A stretch of 64,000 bases of DNA from Pseudoduganella flava (GTDB lineage Bacteria > Pseudomonadota > Gammaproteobacteria > Burkholderiales > Burkholderiaceae_D): positions 1 to 64,000 of the forward strand of contig NZ_VLKW01000005.1 of NCBI RefSeq assembly GCF_007830495.1, given 5' to 3'. A program made the translations under genes and the position numbers. Shown here piece by piece: positions 10,201 to 20,300 of the stretch (its first letter is position 1; each line of letters begins with the position of its first letter). The notes under the pieces are model-generated. The model was not told where the DNA came from. It searched no databases and saw only the letters and a list, made by a program, of their open reading frames with translations.

Positions 10201-13200
10201 CGCTTCGGCGACCTGGCCGCGTGCCTGGAAGGGCGCGCCGGCACGGAGCAGGGCGCCGCGGCGGCCGCGCCGCTGACCCGCGTCGCGCCCGATCACGCGC
10301 ACCGCCACGAGCCGTTCCCGCTGACCGACATCCAGCAAGCCTACTGGGTCGGCCGCAGCGGCACGATGGAGCTGGGCGACGTGGCTACCCACATCTACCT
10401 GGAGGTGGATATCCGGCAGGGCGAACTCGATCGCTTCGTCGCCGCCTGGAACGTGCTGATCCGCCGGCACGACATGCTGCGCGCGATCTTCCTGCCCAGC
10501 GGCGAGCAGCAGATCCTGGCCGAGGTGCCGCCGTATGCGTTCGAGGTGATCGAACTGGCGGACCTGGACGAGGACGAGGCCGAGCGGCGCCGCCTGGCGC
10601 TGCGCGAGCGGATGTCGCACCAGGTGCTGCCCGCGGACCGCTGGCCGCTGTTCGACATCAAGGCGCTGCGCGCCGCGCCGCGGCGCTTCCGCCTGTGCAT
10701 CAGCATCGACATCCTGCTGGTCGACGCATGGAGCATGAACATGCTGATCGAGCAGTGGCTGCAGCTGTACCGCGAGCCGGCCCTGGCGCTGGCGCCGATC
10801 GACTTCTCGTTCCGCGACTACGTGCTGGCCGAGCGCGCGCTGCAGGACAGCCCCGCGTACCGCGACTCCGAGCGTTACTGGTTCGACCGCATCGGCAGCC
10901 TGCCGCCGGCACCGGACCTGCCGCTGGCGCAGGCGCCATCGGCGCTGCGCAATCCGCAGTTCAGCCGGCGCAGCTACCAGATGCCGCGCGAGCGCTGGTC
11001 GGCCCTGAAGCAGAAGGCCGTCAGTGCCGGCCTCACGCCGTCGGGCGTGCTGATGGCGGCGTTCTCGCGGGTGCTGGCCCGCTGGAGCGCGCAGCCGCAC
11101 TTCACGATCAACCTGACGATGTACAGCCGCCATCCGTTCCACGAGCAGGTCGAACAGATCGTCGGCGATTTCACGTCGCTGACCTTGCTCGAAGTGGACC
11201 TGCGCCATCCGGGCGCCTTCCTGGCGCATGCGGAAGGCGTGCAGAAGCAGCTGTGGGCCGACCTGGATCACCGCTACGTCAGCGCGATCCACGTGCTGCG
11301 CGAAATGACGCGCCGGAACGGCTCGCGCGTGGCGATGCCGGTGGTGTTCACCAGCACGCTGGGCGTGCGCGCGCTGGAACACGAAACGGATGCGACGGAC
11401 GAACTGGGCGAGGAAGTGTTCGGCGTTAGCCAGACTTCGCAGGTGTGGCTCGACCACCAGGTGATGGAATGGAAGGGCCAATTGCGCTTCAACTGGGATG
11501 CCGTCGATGTGCTGTTCCCGGCCGGGATGGTCGATGCGATGTTCGACACCTACTGCCGCTACATCGAGCAGCTGGTCGACGATGCGGCCGCATGGCACGA
11601 CACGGCCGCGCCGGACCTGCTGCCGCCTGAGCAGCGCGCGCTGCTGGCCGCCGCCAACGACACGACGTTCACCCAGGAGCTGCCGCTGCTGCACCGCGGC
11701 TTCGAAGCGCAGGCGCTGGCGGCGCCGGAACGTGCCGCCGTCATCGCGCCGGACCGGGTGCTGACCTACGGCGCACTGCTCACCCATGCGCAGGGCCTCG
11801 GCGCGCTGCTGCGCGAGCGCGGCGTGGCGCCGGCCGAGCCGGTCGGCATCTACATGGAGAAGGGCTGGCAGCAGGTCGTCGCCGTGATGGGCATCCTGGC
11901 GGCCGGCGGCGCTTACCTGCCGATCGACCCGGCGCTGCCGGACGAGCGCCTGGCCTACCTGCTGGAGAACAGCGGCCTGCGCCAGGTCGTCGTCAGCGCC
12001 GCGCTGGCGGACCAGCTGGCCACGCGGGCCCGCTGCGCGGCGGTGGTGCTGGAAGACGTGGCGCCCGTGGCGCCCGGCACGCCGCTGCTGACGCCGCGCC
12101 AGCAGCTGGACGACCTGGCCTACGTGATCTACACGTCCGGCTCGACGGGCCGGCCGAAGGGCGTGATGGTGCCGCACCGCGGCGCCGCCAACACGGCCGC
12201 CGACATCAATCGCCGCATCGGCCTGACGCCGGAAGACCGCGTGTTCGCGCTGTCCGCGCTGAACTTCGACCTGTCCGTGTACGACCTGTTCGGCACGTTG
12301 TCGTGCGGCGCCGCGCTGGTGATGCCTGCCGCGGCGGCATTGCGCGACCCGACCCACTGGAGCGCGTTGATTCGCGAGCACCGCGTCACCGTGTGGAACT
12401 CCGTTCCGGCGCTGATGCAGATCCTCGTCACGCATGCCGCGGCCGAAGGTGGGCCGGCGCCGATGCCGCTGCGCATTGCGCTGCTGAGCGGCGACTGGAT
12501 TCCGCCGGCGCTGCCGGCCCGGATGGCCGCGCTGTGGCCGCACACGGCGGTGCTGGGCGCGGGCGGGCCGACGGAATGCTCGATCTGGTCGGCGTGCCAT
12601 CCGGTGGTGCCGGCCGACTGGGACAAGGACAGCATCCCGTACGGCCGGCCGATGGTCAACCAGCAGATCCACATCCTCGACAGTCAGCTGCAACCTTGCC
12701 CGTTGTGGGTGCCGGGCGAACTGTATGTTGCCGGCGACGGGCTGGCGCTCGGCTATCTCGCCGATCCCGAACGCACGGCGGCGCTGTTCGTGCACCATCC
12801 CGTCACCGGCCAGCGGCTGTACAAGTCCGGCGACCTGGGACGCTGGCTGCCGTGCGGCGACATCGAGTTCCTGGGCCGGAACGACTTCCAGGTCAAGGTG
12901 AATGGCTACCGGGTCGAACTGGGCGAAGTCGAAGCCGTGCTGCGGCAATACACGGGCCGCGATGCGGTGGTGGTGGCGGCCGACGATGCGGGGCGCAAGA
13001 ACCGCAGCCGCCTGGTGGCCTACCTGGTCGGCGCCGCCGCCCAGCCGGCCGGGGACGACGATCCGGCGCACGCACGGCTGGTCGAGTTCAAGCTGACCAA
13101 GCCGGGCCTGCGGCCGGCCCGCGCGGGCGACACGGCACTGGCGCTGCCGAAGGCGCCCGCCGATACGGCGGCGTACCGCCGGCGCAAGAGCTACCGCGCC

Positions 13201-14304
13201 TACCACGGCGCGCCGCTGACGCTGGAGCGCCTCGGCACGTGGCTGTCGCACCTGGCCGCGCTGCAGGACGATGCGCTGGCATTGCCGAAGTACCGCTACG
13301 CGTCCGCCGGCAGCCTGCATGCGGTGCAGGCCTACCTGCACGTCAAGCACGGGCGCATCGACGGCCTGGATGCCGGCATCTACTACTACCACCCGGAACA
13401 GCACACGCTGATCCGTGTGGCCGGAGCGGGCGAGCCCGATGCGGGCCACTACGGCCGCGGCGAGAACCCGCACGTGTTCGAGGCAGCCGCGTTCGCGCTG
13501 TACCTGGTGGGAGAGCGCAATGCGATCGCGCCCGTGTACGGCGACGCGGTGGCCGAACAGTTCCTGCACGTGGAGGCGGGCTACATGGGCCAGCTGCTGA
13601 TGGAGCAGGCACCGGCCCAGCTGATCGGCCTGTGCCCGATCGGCTACCTCGATCCGGCACTGCCCGGCCTGCTGGGCCTGGGCCAGAGCCAGCTGATCGT
13701 GCACAGCATGGTCGGCGGCAGCGTCAGTGCCGCGCAGGTCGACGCGTGGGATGGCGGCCGGCCGGCGGCGGTGGCACCGGCGCACGCCAGCGTCGGGCAA
13801 CCGAGTGAGCAACTGAGCGAACACCTGCGTGAGCAGCTGCGCGCACACCTGCCTGAATACATGATCCCCGCCGCGTTCATCGAGCTTGAGCAGTTGCCGC
13901 TGACGCCGAACGGCAAGGTGGACCGCGCGCGGCTGGCACGGGGCGACGTGGCGGAACAGCCGGCGCGCACGATCGTCGCGCCGCGTAACGACATCGAGCA
14001 GCGGCTGCTGGCCATCTGGCAGGAAGCGTTGCGGGTCGACCGCATCGGCGTCGAGGACAACTTCTTCGAACTGGGCGGCGATTCCGTGCTGATCGTCGGC
14101 ATGCACAAGCAGTTGAAGAGCGCATTCGGCGACCGGCTGTCGGTGGTGGACCTGTTCAAGTACCCCCGCATCGCCGCGCTGGCCGCCTACCTGGGCGAGA
14201 CGGCGGCGCCGGAGCAGGATGACACCGCGGCGGCGGCCCAGACGGACCGGCGCAAGGCGGCGCTGCTGCGGCAGCGCGAACTGGCAATGAGCGGAGCGAA
14301 ATGA
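7282..14304 (+). CDS. Hybrid PKS-NRPS, KS-AT-ACP-Cy-A(Ox)-PCP (thiazole module)
   Basis: 2340 residues. Ketosynthase 10-435 has its active Cys at about 181 (DTACSTSL) and His in EAHGTGT and NIGHLD. The acyltransferase has Ser 623 (GHSIGE) and HAFHS at about 719, the malonyl-CoA signature. The ACP Ser is at about 946 (GGDSL). The condensation-type domain is a cyclisation domain: it opens with FPLTDIQQAYWVGR and carries DILLVD (1143-1148) in place of HHxxxDG. Adenylation starts near 1470; its pocket reads DLYNLSAIWK, nine of ten positions identical to the cysteine code. A nitroreductase-like oxidase is inserted at about 1932-2155, then A10 (NGKVDR) and the PCP (Ser about 2268). The protein should add one unreduced malonate unit, then Cys, cyclise it to thiazoline and oxidise it to thiazole, as in EpoB or BlmIII/IV. 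It overlaps the previous gene by 8 bases. Confidence 0.94.
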   Translation: MNDSIDNANAIAIIGMAGRFPGAADVERFWANLVAGKESSTRLDDATLRAAGVPERLLNNPDFVKVAYVVDGVADFDAELFQFTPREAEITDPQQRMLLECCYEALDEAGYASERYAGQIGVYAGIGSMSYYVRNLRTHPELLEAVGPLRVSIGNEKSFASTIVSYKLNLRGPSVNVDTACSTSLVAIHQACQSLLSYECDIALSGGVSLDTPQHAGMLYREGSIVSPDGHCRPFDADARGTVKGNGAGIVVLKRLAEAIEDGDYIHAVILGSAVNNDGAMKLGYTASSVAGQVDVVADALARAAVDPATIGYVEAHGTGTVLGDPIEVAALAQAFGPGLPPRSCALASLKSNIGHLDIAAGVAGLIKAAEVVKRGVIPPSINYSAPNSNIDFAATPFHVNDTLRDWPDNGAPRRAGVSSFGIGGTNAHAILEQAPARHGVASVRPAHLIVLSAKTPAALERQIGRIGAHLRDHPDIDLADAAYTLQVGRREYEYRAALAVRGTADAAAALTPDSRRIQGAGAVRHAPKVCLMFPGQGAQHVGMARGLYAAEPAFRAAFDDCAAHFARALGVDLAALLFDGGADADRLARTDLAQPALFALGYAYARQWESVGIVPDAMIGHSIGEYVAATLAGVLTLEDAAALVAERGRLMQSLPAGAMLMVALPEADLAPYLARGCDVAAVNGPAICVLSGPAAAIDAAEAELTAAGTETRRLHTSHAFHSAMVEPILDQFAARVAAVTLRAPARPYLSNVSGDWVTAAQATDPAYWVAHLRGTVRFGDALRRVLDDGGYVLLEAGPGQALTTLARRSFGVADAVLPSARHAHDPRDDHEVYLQALGGLWVRGCRVEWDGVYAGERRLRLPLPGYAFDRKRYWIDPADAGAAPVPAAAAAAHTTVAAAAAVAAPAQQAPRADTLTERLAAIWRQAFGVAAVNADDSFFELGGDSLLATQLTAVVRDQLGVQLKLAELFDHPRFGDLAACLEGRAGTEQGAAAAAPLTRVAPDHAHRHEPFPLTDIQQAYWVGRSGTMELGDVATHIYLEVDIRQGELDRFVAAWNVLIRRHDMLRAIFLPSGEQQILAEVPPYAFEVIELADLDEDEAERRRLALRERMSHQVLPADRWPLFDIKALRAAPRRFRLCISIDILLVDAWSMNMLIEQWLQLYREPALALAPIDFSFRDYVLAERALQDSPAYRDSERYWFDRIGSLPPAPDLPLAQAPSALRNPQFSRRSYQMPRERWSALKQKAVSAGLTPSGVLMAAFSRVLARWSAQPHFTINLTMYSRHPFHEQVEQIVGDFTSLTLLEVDLRHPGAFLAHAEGVQKQLWADLDHRYVSAIHVLREMTRRNGSRVAMPVVFTSTLGVRALEHETDATDELGEEVFGVSQTSQVWLDHQVMEWKGQLRFNWDAVDVLFPAGMVDAMFDTYCRYIEQLVDDAAAWHDTAAPDLLPPEQRALLAAANDTTFTQELPLLHRGFEAQALAAPERAAVIAPDRVLTYGALLTHAQGLGALLRERGVAPAEPVGIYMEKGWQQVVAVMGILAAGGAYLPIDPALPDERLAYLLENSGLRQVVVSAALADQLATRARCAAVVLEDVAPVAPGTPLLTPRQQLDDLAYVIYTSGSTGRPKGVMVPHRGAANTAADINRRIGLTPEDRVFALSALNFDLSVYDLFGTLSCGAALVMPAAAALRDPTHWSALIREHRVTVWNSVPALMQILVTHAAAEGGPAPMPLRIALLSGDWIPPALPARMAALWPHTAVLGAGGPTECSIWSACHPVVPADWDKDSIPYGRPMVNQQIHILDSQLQPCPLWVPGELYVAGDGLALGYLADPERTAALFVHHPVTGQRLYKSGDLGRWLPCGDIEFLGRNDFQVKVNGYRVELGEVEAVLRQYTGRDAVVVAADDAGRKNRSRLVAYLVGAAAQPAGDDDPAHARLVEFKLTKPGLRPARAGDTALALPKAPADTAAYRRRKSYRAYHGAPLTLERLGTWLSHLAALQDDALALPKYRYASAGSLHAVQAYLHVKHGRIDGLDAGIYYYHPEQHTLIRVAGAGEPDAGHYGRGENPHVFEAAAFALYLVGERNAIAPVYGDAVAEQFLHVEAGYMGQLLMEQAPAQLIGLCPIGYLDPALPGLLGLGQSQLIVHSMVGGSVSAAQVDAWDGGRPAAVAPAHASVGQPSEQLSEHLREQLRAHLPEYMIPAAFIELEQLPLTPNGKVDRARLARGDVAEQPARTIVAPRNDIEQRLLAIWQEALRVDRIGVEDNFFELGGDSVLIVGMHKQLKSAFGDRLSVVDLFKYPRIAALAAYLGETAAPEQDDTAAAAQTDRRKAALLRQRELAMSGAK
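13075..13740 (+). other. FMN-dependent thiazoline oxidase domain inserted in the A domain
   Basis: Residues about 1932-2155 of the 7282-14304 protein. The block lies between the A8 region (KVNGYRVELGEVE) and A10 (TPNGKVDR). It contains YRRRKSYRAYHG, YRYASAGSLHAVQAYLHV, GIYYYHPEQHTL and LCPIGYLDP, the pattern of SagB/nitroreductase-type oxidases found in thiazole-forming NRPS modules. It would convert PCP-bound thiazoline to thiazole with FMN as cofactor. Confidence 0.9.
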
Positions 14305-17300
14305 TGAGCAACGACGAGACCCTGTTCCAGAGTGTGGCCATCATCGGCATGGCCGGGCGTTTCCCCGGCGCCGCCGACATCGACGCGTTCTGGGCCAACC
14401 TGGCCGCTGGCGTCGAATCGGTGCGCCGGCTGGACGATGCCGAACTGGATGCGCTGGGCGTGCCGGCCGAGCTGCGCGCGCACCCGGCCTATGTGCCGGC
14501 GGCGGCGCGGCTGGCCGAGGCCGAGGACTTCGATGCGGAGTTCTTCGACATGACGCCGCGCGAGGCCGAGATCACGGATCCGCAACACCGCGTGCTGCTC
14601 GAATGCGCGTACGCGGCAATGCAGCATGCCGGCTACGTGCCGGCCACGTACCCGGGCGCCGTCGGCGTCTACGCGGGCGTGGGGCTGAACAGCTACCTGC
14701 TGCACAACCTCATGCCGCGCCAGGACTTGCTGCGCTCCCTCGGCATGCATCAGCTGCTGCTGGGGAACGACAAGTGCTATGCCGCGTCGCGCATCGCCTA
14801 CAAGCTGAACCTGGACGGCCCGTGCATCGGCGTCGATACCGCGTGCTCGTCCAGCCTCGTCGCCGTCACGCTGGCCTACCGCGCGCTTATCTCGTTCGAG
14901 TGCGACCTGGCGCTGGCGGGCGGCGCGAAGGTCAACGCGGCCGATGCCGGCTATCCGTATGAGCCGGGCAGCATCAATTCGCCGGACGGCCATTGCCGCA
15001 CCTTCGACGCCGCCGCCGGCGGCACCGTGTTCGGCAGCGGCGCCGGCATCGTCGTGCTGAAGCGCCTGGAAGACGCGCTGCGCGACCGCGACACCATTCA
15101 CGCCGTGATCCGCGGCGCGGCCGTCAACAACGACGGCGCCGCCAAGGTGGGCTTCACGGCACCGAGCGTGACGCGCCAGCGCGACGTGATCCGGCAGGCG
15201 CTGTCGTTCGCCGAGGTGCCGGCATCGTCCGTGTCGTACGTCGAGGCGCACGGCACCGGCACGCGGCTGGGCGACCCGATCGAGCTGGCCGCGCTGGGCG
15301 AGGCGTTCGCCGGCGTGGCGCCGGGCAGCGTGGCGCTGGGCTCCGTCAAGCCGAATATCGGCCACCTGGAATCGGCCGCCGGCGTGGCGGGACTGATCAA
15401 GGTGGCGCAGGCGCTGCGCCACGGCCAACTGCCGCCCAGCCTGAACTACGCGACGCCGAATCCGGCGATCGACTTCGTCACCAGCCCATTCTGCGTGAAC
15501 ACGGCGCTGCGCCCGTGGCCGGCCGGCGCCACGCCGCGCCGGGCCGGCGTCAGCTCGTTCGGACTGGGCGGCACCAATGCCCACGTGGTCGTCGAAGAGG
15601 CCCCGGCCGCGCCGCCGGCGGCACCTGGCGGCCCCGAGCTGCTGGTATGGTCGGCCCGCACGCCGGCCGCGCTGGAGCGGCTGTCCACCCGCCTGGCTGC
15701 GCACGCGGCGGCCGCTGATGGCGGCACTGCCGATGCCGCGTACACGCTGGCATGCGGCCGTGAACATTTCGCGCACCGGCGCTTTGCCGTGGGCGGCAGC
15801 TGGCCCGAGATCGCCGCTGCGCTGGCCGCGCCGGCCATGGCAACGGCAGCGGCGGCAGCGCCGCGTGTGGCCTTCGTGTTTCCCGGCCAGGGCGTGCAGC
15901 GCGCCGGCATGGCGGGGCCGCTGTACCGGAGCCAGCCCGTCTACCGGGCCGCGATCGACGCATGCTGCGCGGCGCTCGGCGCGGAAGGCGCGGCACTGCT
16001 GCCGCTGCTGCTCCAGGAAGGCGACGACGCGACGCTGCAGCGCACCGAATGGGCCCAGCCGGCGATCTTCGCCACGTCGTATGCGATGGCGCGGCTGTGG
16101 CAAAGCTGGGGCGTGCAGCCGGCCGTGCTGCTCGGCCACAGCCTGGGCGAGTACGTGGCCGCCTGCGTCGCCGGCGTGTTCGCGGCAGGCGATGCGATCC
16201 GCCTGGTGGCGGCGCGCGCGGGGCTGATGCAGGCACAGCCCGAGGGCGCGATGGCGGCGCTGCGCCTGTCCGGCGCCGAGGCGGCCGCGCTGCTGGCGGC
16301 CCACCCGGAATGGGAATGCGACCTGGCGGCCGAGAACGGCCCGCGTGCCGTGGCCGTCGCGGGCAGCCATGCCGGCGTGGCGCAATGCCTGGCCGCGGTG
16401 CGCGCCGCGGGCGGCGACGGCCAGCCGCTGCGCACGTCGCATGCGTTCCATTCGCGCCGGCTCGACGGGATGCTGGATGCATATGGCCAGGTGCTGCGCG
16501 GCGTGCGCGGTGCGCCGGCCCGCATGCCGCTGGTGTCGTGCCTGACCGGTCGCGTGGAAGTGCCGGAGCGCTGGCTCGACCCCGGCTACTGGCTGGAACA
16601 GACCCGTGGCACGGTACGCTTCGGCGCCGCCGTGGCCGCGGCCGCGCCGCTGGCGGACGTGTTCATCGACATGGGCCCCGGCGCCACCGCCGCCGCACTG
16701 GTGCAGGGCGCGCTGCCGGCGCCGGGCCACGCAGCCGTGCTGGCGGCCGCTCCCACGCAGGGGGGCGACGCCATGACCGCCGTATTGCAGGCCCTCGGCG
16801 CCGCGTGGGTGCGCGGCGCCACGGTGGATTGGACCAGCGTGTATGCGGAGCGCACTTGCCGCCGGGTGCCGCTGCCGGGCTATCCATTCGAGCGGCGCCG
16901 CTGCTGGGTGGATGCGCCGGGCGCAACGGCCACTCTGCCGGCGCCGGCGGCCGTGGCGCCTGTCGCCGCCAGCGTCGCCGTCGCATCTGCGGAGCCGGCC
17001 GATGCGCTGCAGGCCCAGGTGGCGGCCGTGTGGTGCGAGCTGCTGGGCAGCGCCCACATCGGGCCGGACGAGAGCTTCTTCGCGCTGGGCGGGCAATCGC
17101 TGCTGGCCACGCGCATCATCAGCCGGCTGCACGAGGTCACGGGCATCGAGCTCCCCGTGCAGGCGATCTACGAGACGCCGACGATCGCCGGCCTGACGCA
17201 GGCGCTGCTCGCGCAGCAGGCCGCGGCCGCCGATCCCGAGATGCTGGAACGGCTGCTGGCCGAACTGGAGGCGGGCGCCGCGCCGGCAGCGGAAGGAGCG

Positions 17301-17309
17301 CTGGCATGA
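14304..17309 (+). CDS. Type I PKS, KS-AT-ACP (malonyl)
   Basis: 1001 residues and a single extension module without reductive domains. Ketosynthase: active Cys about 181 (DTACSSSL), with His in EAHGTGT and NIGHLESAAG. Acyltransferase: FVFPGQG, Ser about 613 (GHSLGE), and HAFHS about 713, which indicates malonyl-CoA. ACP: GGQSL, Ser about 932. It should elongate the thiazolyl intermediate by one C2 unit and leave a beta-keto group, unless the KR of the next protein acts in trans. Two ATGs are possible (14301 and 14304); GGAG at 14293-14296 is 7 bases from 14304, and 14304 shares its A with the previous stop codon, so the second is preferred. The stop overlaps the next start (ATGA at 17306). 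The tail EAGAAPAAEGALA is low complexity and may be a flexible docking linker. Confidence 0.94.
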   Translation: MSNDETLFQSVAIIGMAGRFPGAADIDAFWANLAAGVESVRRLDDAELDALGVPAELRAHPAYVPAAARLAEAEDFDAEFFDMTPREAEITDPQHRVLLECAYAAMQHAGYVPATYPGAVGVYAGVGLNSYLLHNLMPRQDLLRSLGMHQLLLGNDKCYAASRIAYKLNLDGPCIGVDTACSSSLVAVTLAYRALISFECDLALAGGAKVNAADAGYPYEPGSINSPDGHCRTFDAAAGGTVFGSGAGIVVLKRLEDALRDRDTIHAVIRGAAVNNDGAAKVGFTAPSVTRQRDVIRQALSFAEVPASSVSYVEAHGTGTRLGDPIELAALGEAFAGVAPGSVALGSVKPNIGHLESAAGVAGLIKVAQALRHGQLPPSLNYATPNPAIDFVTSPFCVNTALRPWPAGATPRRAGVSSFGLGGTNAHVVVEEAPAAPPAAPGGPELLVWSARTPAALERLSTRLAAHAAAADGGTADAAYTLACGREHFAHRRFAVGGSWPEIAAALAAPAMATAAAAAPRVAFVFPGQGVQRAGMAGPLYRSQPVYRAAIDACCAALGAEGAALLPLLLQEGDDATLQRTEWAQPAIFATSYAMARLWQSWGVQPAVLLGHSLGEYVAACVAGVFAAGDAIRLVAARAGLMQAQPEGAMAALRLSGAEAAALLAAHPEWECDLAAENGPRAVAVAGSHAGVAQCLAAVRAAGGDGQPLRTSHAFHSRRLDGMLDAYGQVLRGVRGAPARMPLVSCLTGRVEVPERWLDPGYWLEQTRGTVRFGAAVAAAAPLADVFIDMGPGATAAALVQGALPAPGHAAVLAAAPTQGGDAMTAVLQALGAAWVRGATVDWTSVYAERTCRRVPLPGYPFERRRCWVDAPGATATLPAPAAVAPVAASVAVASAEPADALQAQVAAVWCELLGSAHIGPDESFFALGGQSLLATRIISRLHEVTGIELPVQAIYETPTIAGLTQALLAQQAAAADPEMLERLLAELEAGAAPAAEGALA

Positions 17310-20300
17310 GTACCCTGCAACAACGGCTGGCCGCGCTGACGCCGCAACAACGCAACGCGCTGCTCGGCAAGCTCGCCGCCCAGGCCGCACCGGCGGCCGC
17401 GCCGTCTTCCGCCGCCCCCCGCGGCGAGCCGGACGACGGCGCGCTGGCCCCCGCCCAGCAGCGCATGTGGCTGTTCGACAGCATGCAGGGCGACAGCGCG
17501 GCCTACAACATCGCTTCCGTGCTGCGGCTGCGCGGCCGGTTCGACGCGCAGGCGCTGGAACGGGCGCTGAACGCGCTGGTGCGGCGCCACGAAATCCTGC
17601 GCACCCGCTTCGTCGACAGTGAAGGCACGCCGCGCCGCGAAGTGCTGGCCGACCAGCCGCTGACGCTGGGGCGGGCGACGGTGCAGCCGGGCGCCGTCGA
17701 CGAAGCGATCGCGCGCCTGCTGGCCGCGCCGTTCCGCCTGGACGAGGGGCCGCTGCTGCGGGTGACCGCGCTGACGGCCGGTGCCGGCGACACGGTGCTG
17801 GTGGCCGTGCTGCACCACATCGTCGCGGACGGCTGGTCGCTGCGGCTGATCGAGACGGAGCTGAGTGCCGCCTACGCGGCCGCGCTGCAAGGCACCGATG
17901 CGGCACTGCCGCCGGCGCCGCAATACGGCGAGTACGTGCGGCGCCAGCGTGAATGGCTCGACAGCGCCGCGCCGCGCCAGCTGGCCTACTGGCAGCGGCA
18001 GCTGGCCGGCGCCCCCGCGTGCTGGCCGTTGCCGTGCGAACGGCCGCGCGACGGCGCCGGCCTGGAGGCGGCGTCGCTGCTGTTCGAGCTGCCCGCTGCG
18101 CTGTGCGAAGCCGCGCGGCGGTTGGCCGAGGCGGAAAACGGCAGCACGTTCATGGTGCTTGCCGCCGCATTCAAGCTGGTACTGGGCCGCTTTGCCGGCA
18201 CGGGCGACATCAGCATCGGCACGCCGGTCGCAAACCGGCGCGAACGCCGCTTCGACGGCATGATCGGCATGTGCTCGAACACGGTGGTGCTGCGCAGCCG
18301 GATCGGGGAGGGCACGTTCCGCGCTTACTTGCGGCAGGTGCGCCAGGTTGCGCTGGACGCGTTTTCGCACCAGGACGTGCCGTTCGAACAGGTCGTCGAT
18401 ACGCTGCGGCCGGACCGCTCGGCCGCGTATCCGCCGCTGTTCCAGGTGCTGTTCGCGCTGCAGTCGACCGAGGCCAGCGTGCTGCGCCTGCCGGGCCTGG
18501 AGATCGAGGCGGTGCAGCTGCCGCGGCGCGCCAGCGAATTCGACCTGATCTTCGAGCTGTTCCTCGGCGCCGGCCCAGGCCACGGCGTGCTGACCTATCG
18601 CCGCCAATTGCTGGCGGTGGCCACGGTGGAGCGCCTGCGCGACACGTTCATCGCGCTGCTGGCGCAGGCGCTGGCGGCGCCCGATACGCCGGTCGACGGG
18701 CTGCTGGACGCCCAGGCGGCGCCCGCGCTGCACGGCGACCAGATCGATGGCGCCGGTCTGCTGGCCGCCCATTGCCCACTGCACCCCGGCGACAGCGCCT
18801 ACCTCGGCACCGCCGTGGCGGACGACATGGCCAACGCCGCGCGCGCGTGGTGCGGCAGCGCGGGCACGCCCGTGCTGGCGGATCAGTCACAGGCCACTGT
18901 GCTGGTGCTGGGGCCGGGCGAGCTGGCAGCGCTGGGCGCTGACCAACTGGCCGGGCGGCGCCTCGTGCTGCTGCATGGCGCCGAGCCGGGGGCCGGCGCG
19001 GCAGTAGGGGCCTGGCAGTGCTGGAGCGATCCAGCCTCGGGCCCCTGCGTGTTGCGTGCCCCCGGCGGCACCGTGCACCACCGGGGCGTGCTGCGCAGCG
19101 TGAACGCGCTTGGCCAGCCGCTGCCACATGATGCGCCGGGCGAATGGCACTGGCAGCCGGATGCCGCGGCTGCCGGCATAGCGACCGGGCTGGCGGGCCG
19201 GGTGGTGCGCGGCGCCGCGCGGCTCGACGGGTTCGCAGCCGGCCACGCGTGGCTGGACGGGCACCGTGTCGACCTGGCCCGCGTCGAGGACGCGCTGGTG
19301 CGCATTCCCGCCGTCACGGCGGCCGCCGTGCTGGCGCGGCAGGACCGCGACGGCGTCTGGCGCGGCGTCGCCTACGTGGTGTTGAACCAGAAGATCGAGC
19401 CGCATGCGCTGGCTGCGCTGCTGGCCGCGCGCCTGCCTGCCGCATGGCTGCCGGCGGGTTACGTGGCCGTGAACCGGCTGCCGTACCTGCGTGACGGCAC
19501 CCTCGACTGCGCGGCGCTGGCGCGGCTGCCGGTGCTGAACGCGGCGGCATGCGCTCGGTTCGCGGCCGCGGCCGGGATGCCGGCGCAGGCCGTGGCCACC
19601 GTCTGGCAGGCGCCGGCCGTGCCGGCCCCGTTGACCTATGAACGCCCAGCCGCCGTGCCGCGGCCAGCGCGGCCGGCGACCCAGCCGGTGGTGCCGGCGG
19701 ACGCACAGCCGGCGCTGGCCGAGGGCGCGCCGCTGCAGCCGCCCACTTGCGCGTGGTCGCTGGCGGCCATGCTGCACGCTGCGGCCACGCGGCATGGTGC
19801 GCACGGCATCACCTATCTGGACGACACGGCCGCGCCGGCGCAGCGGCAGAGCTACGCGGCGCTGTGGACGGCCGCCAGCGCCGTGCTGACAGGCTTGCGC
19901 GCGCACGGCGTACGGCCGGGCGACCGCGTCGTACTGCAACTGGACGACCGGCGCGACATGCTGACCGCCTTCTGGGGTTGCGTGCTGGCCGGTGCGCTGC
20001 CCGTGCCGGCCGCCGTACCGGCGCGCTGCGAGAATGGCGACAAGCACATGGAAAAGATCGTCAACGCCTGGCCCGTGCTGGCGCCGGCGCTGGTGATCAC
20101 CCAGGAGGGCGCGGACACAGCGCCGCTCGCGCGGCGGCTGGACCTTGTCGCGTTGCCGCAGGCCGACATCGCCGCGCTGTGCGCGTATCCGACCAGCGCG
20201 GACTGGCACGCGGGCGCACCGGACGACACCGCACTGCTGCTGCTCACGTCGGGCAGCACCGGCGCCCCGAAGGCCGTGCGGCAGTCGCACCGCGCGCTGA

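Noticed and set aside
8326..14106. Very long open frame on the minus strand (about 1900 codons) opposite the thiazole-module gene
   Set aside because: It is a mirror of the high third-position GC of the real gene. The translation is low complexity (Arg/Gln/His-rich) with no domain motif, and the plus strand shows continuous KS-AT-ACP-Cy-A-PCP motifs.
15962..17305. In-frame upstream extension of the 17306 NRPS gene through the preceding AT/ACP
   Set aside because: Its translation is nonsensical Arg/Gly-rich sequence, whereas the other frame encodes AT and ACP motifs. ATG 17306 overlaps the upstream stop, as at the other junctions.
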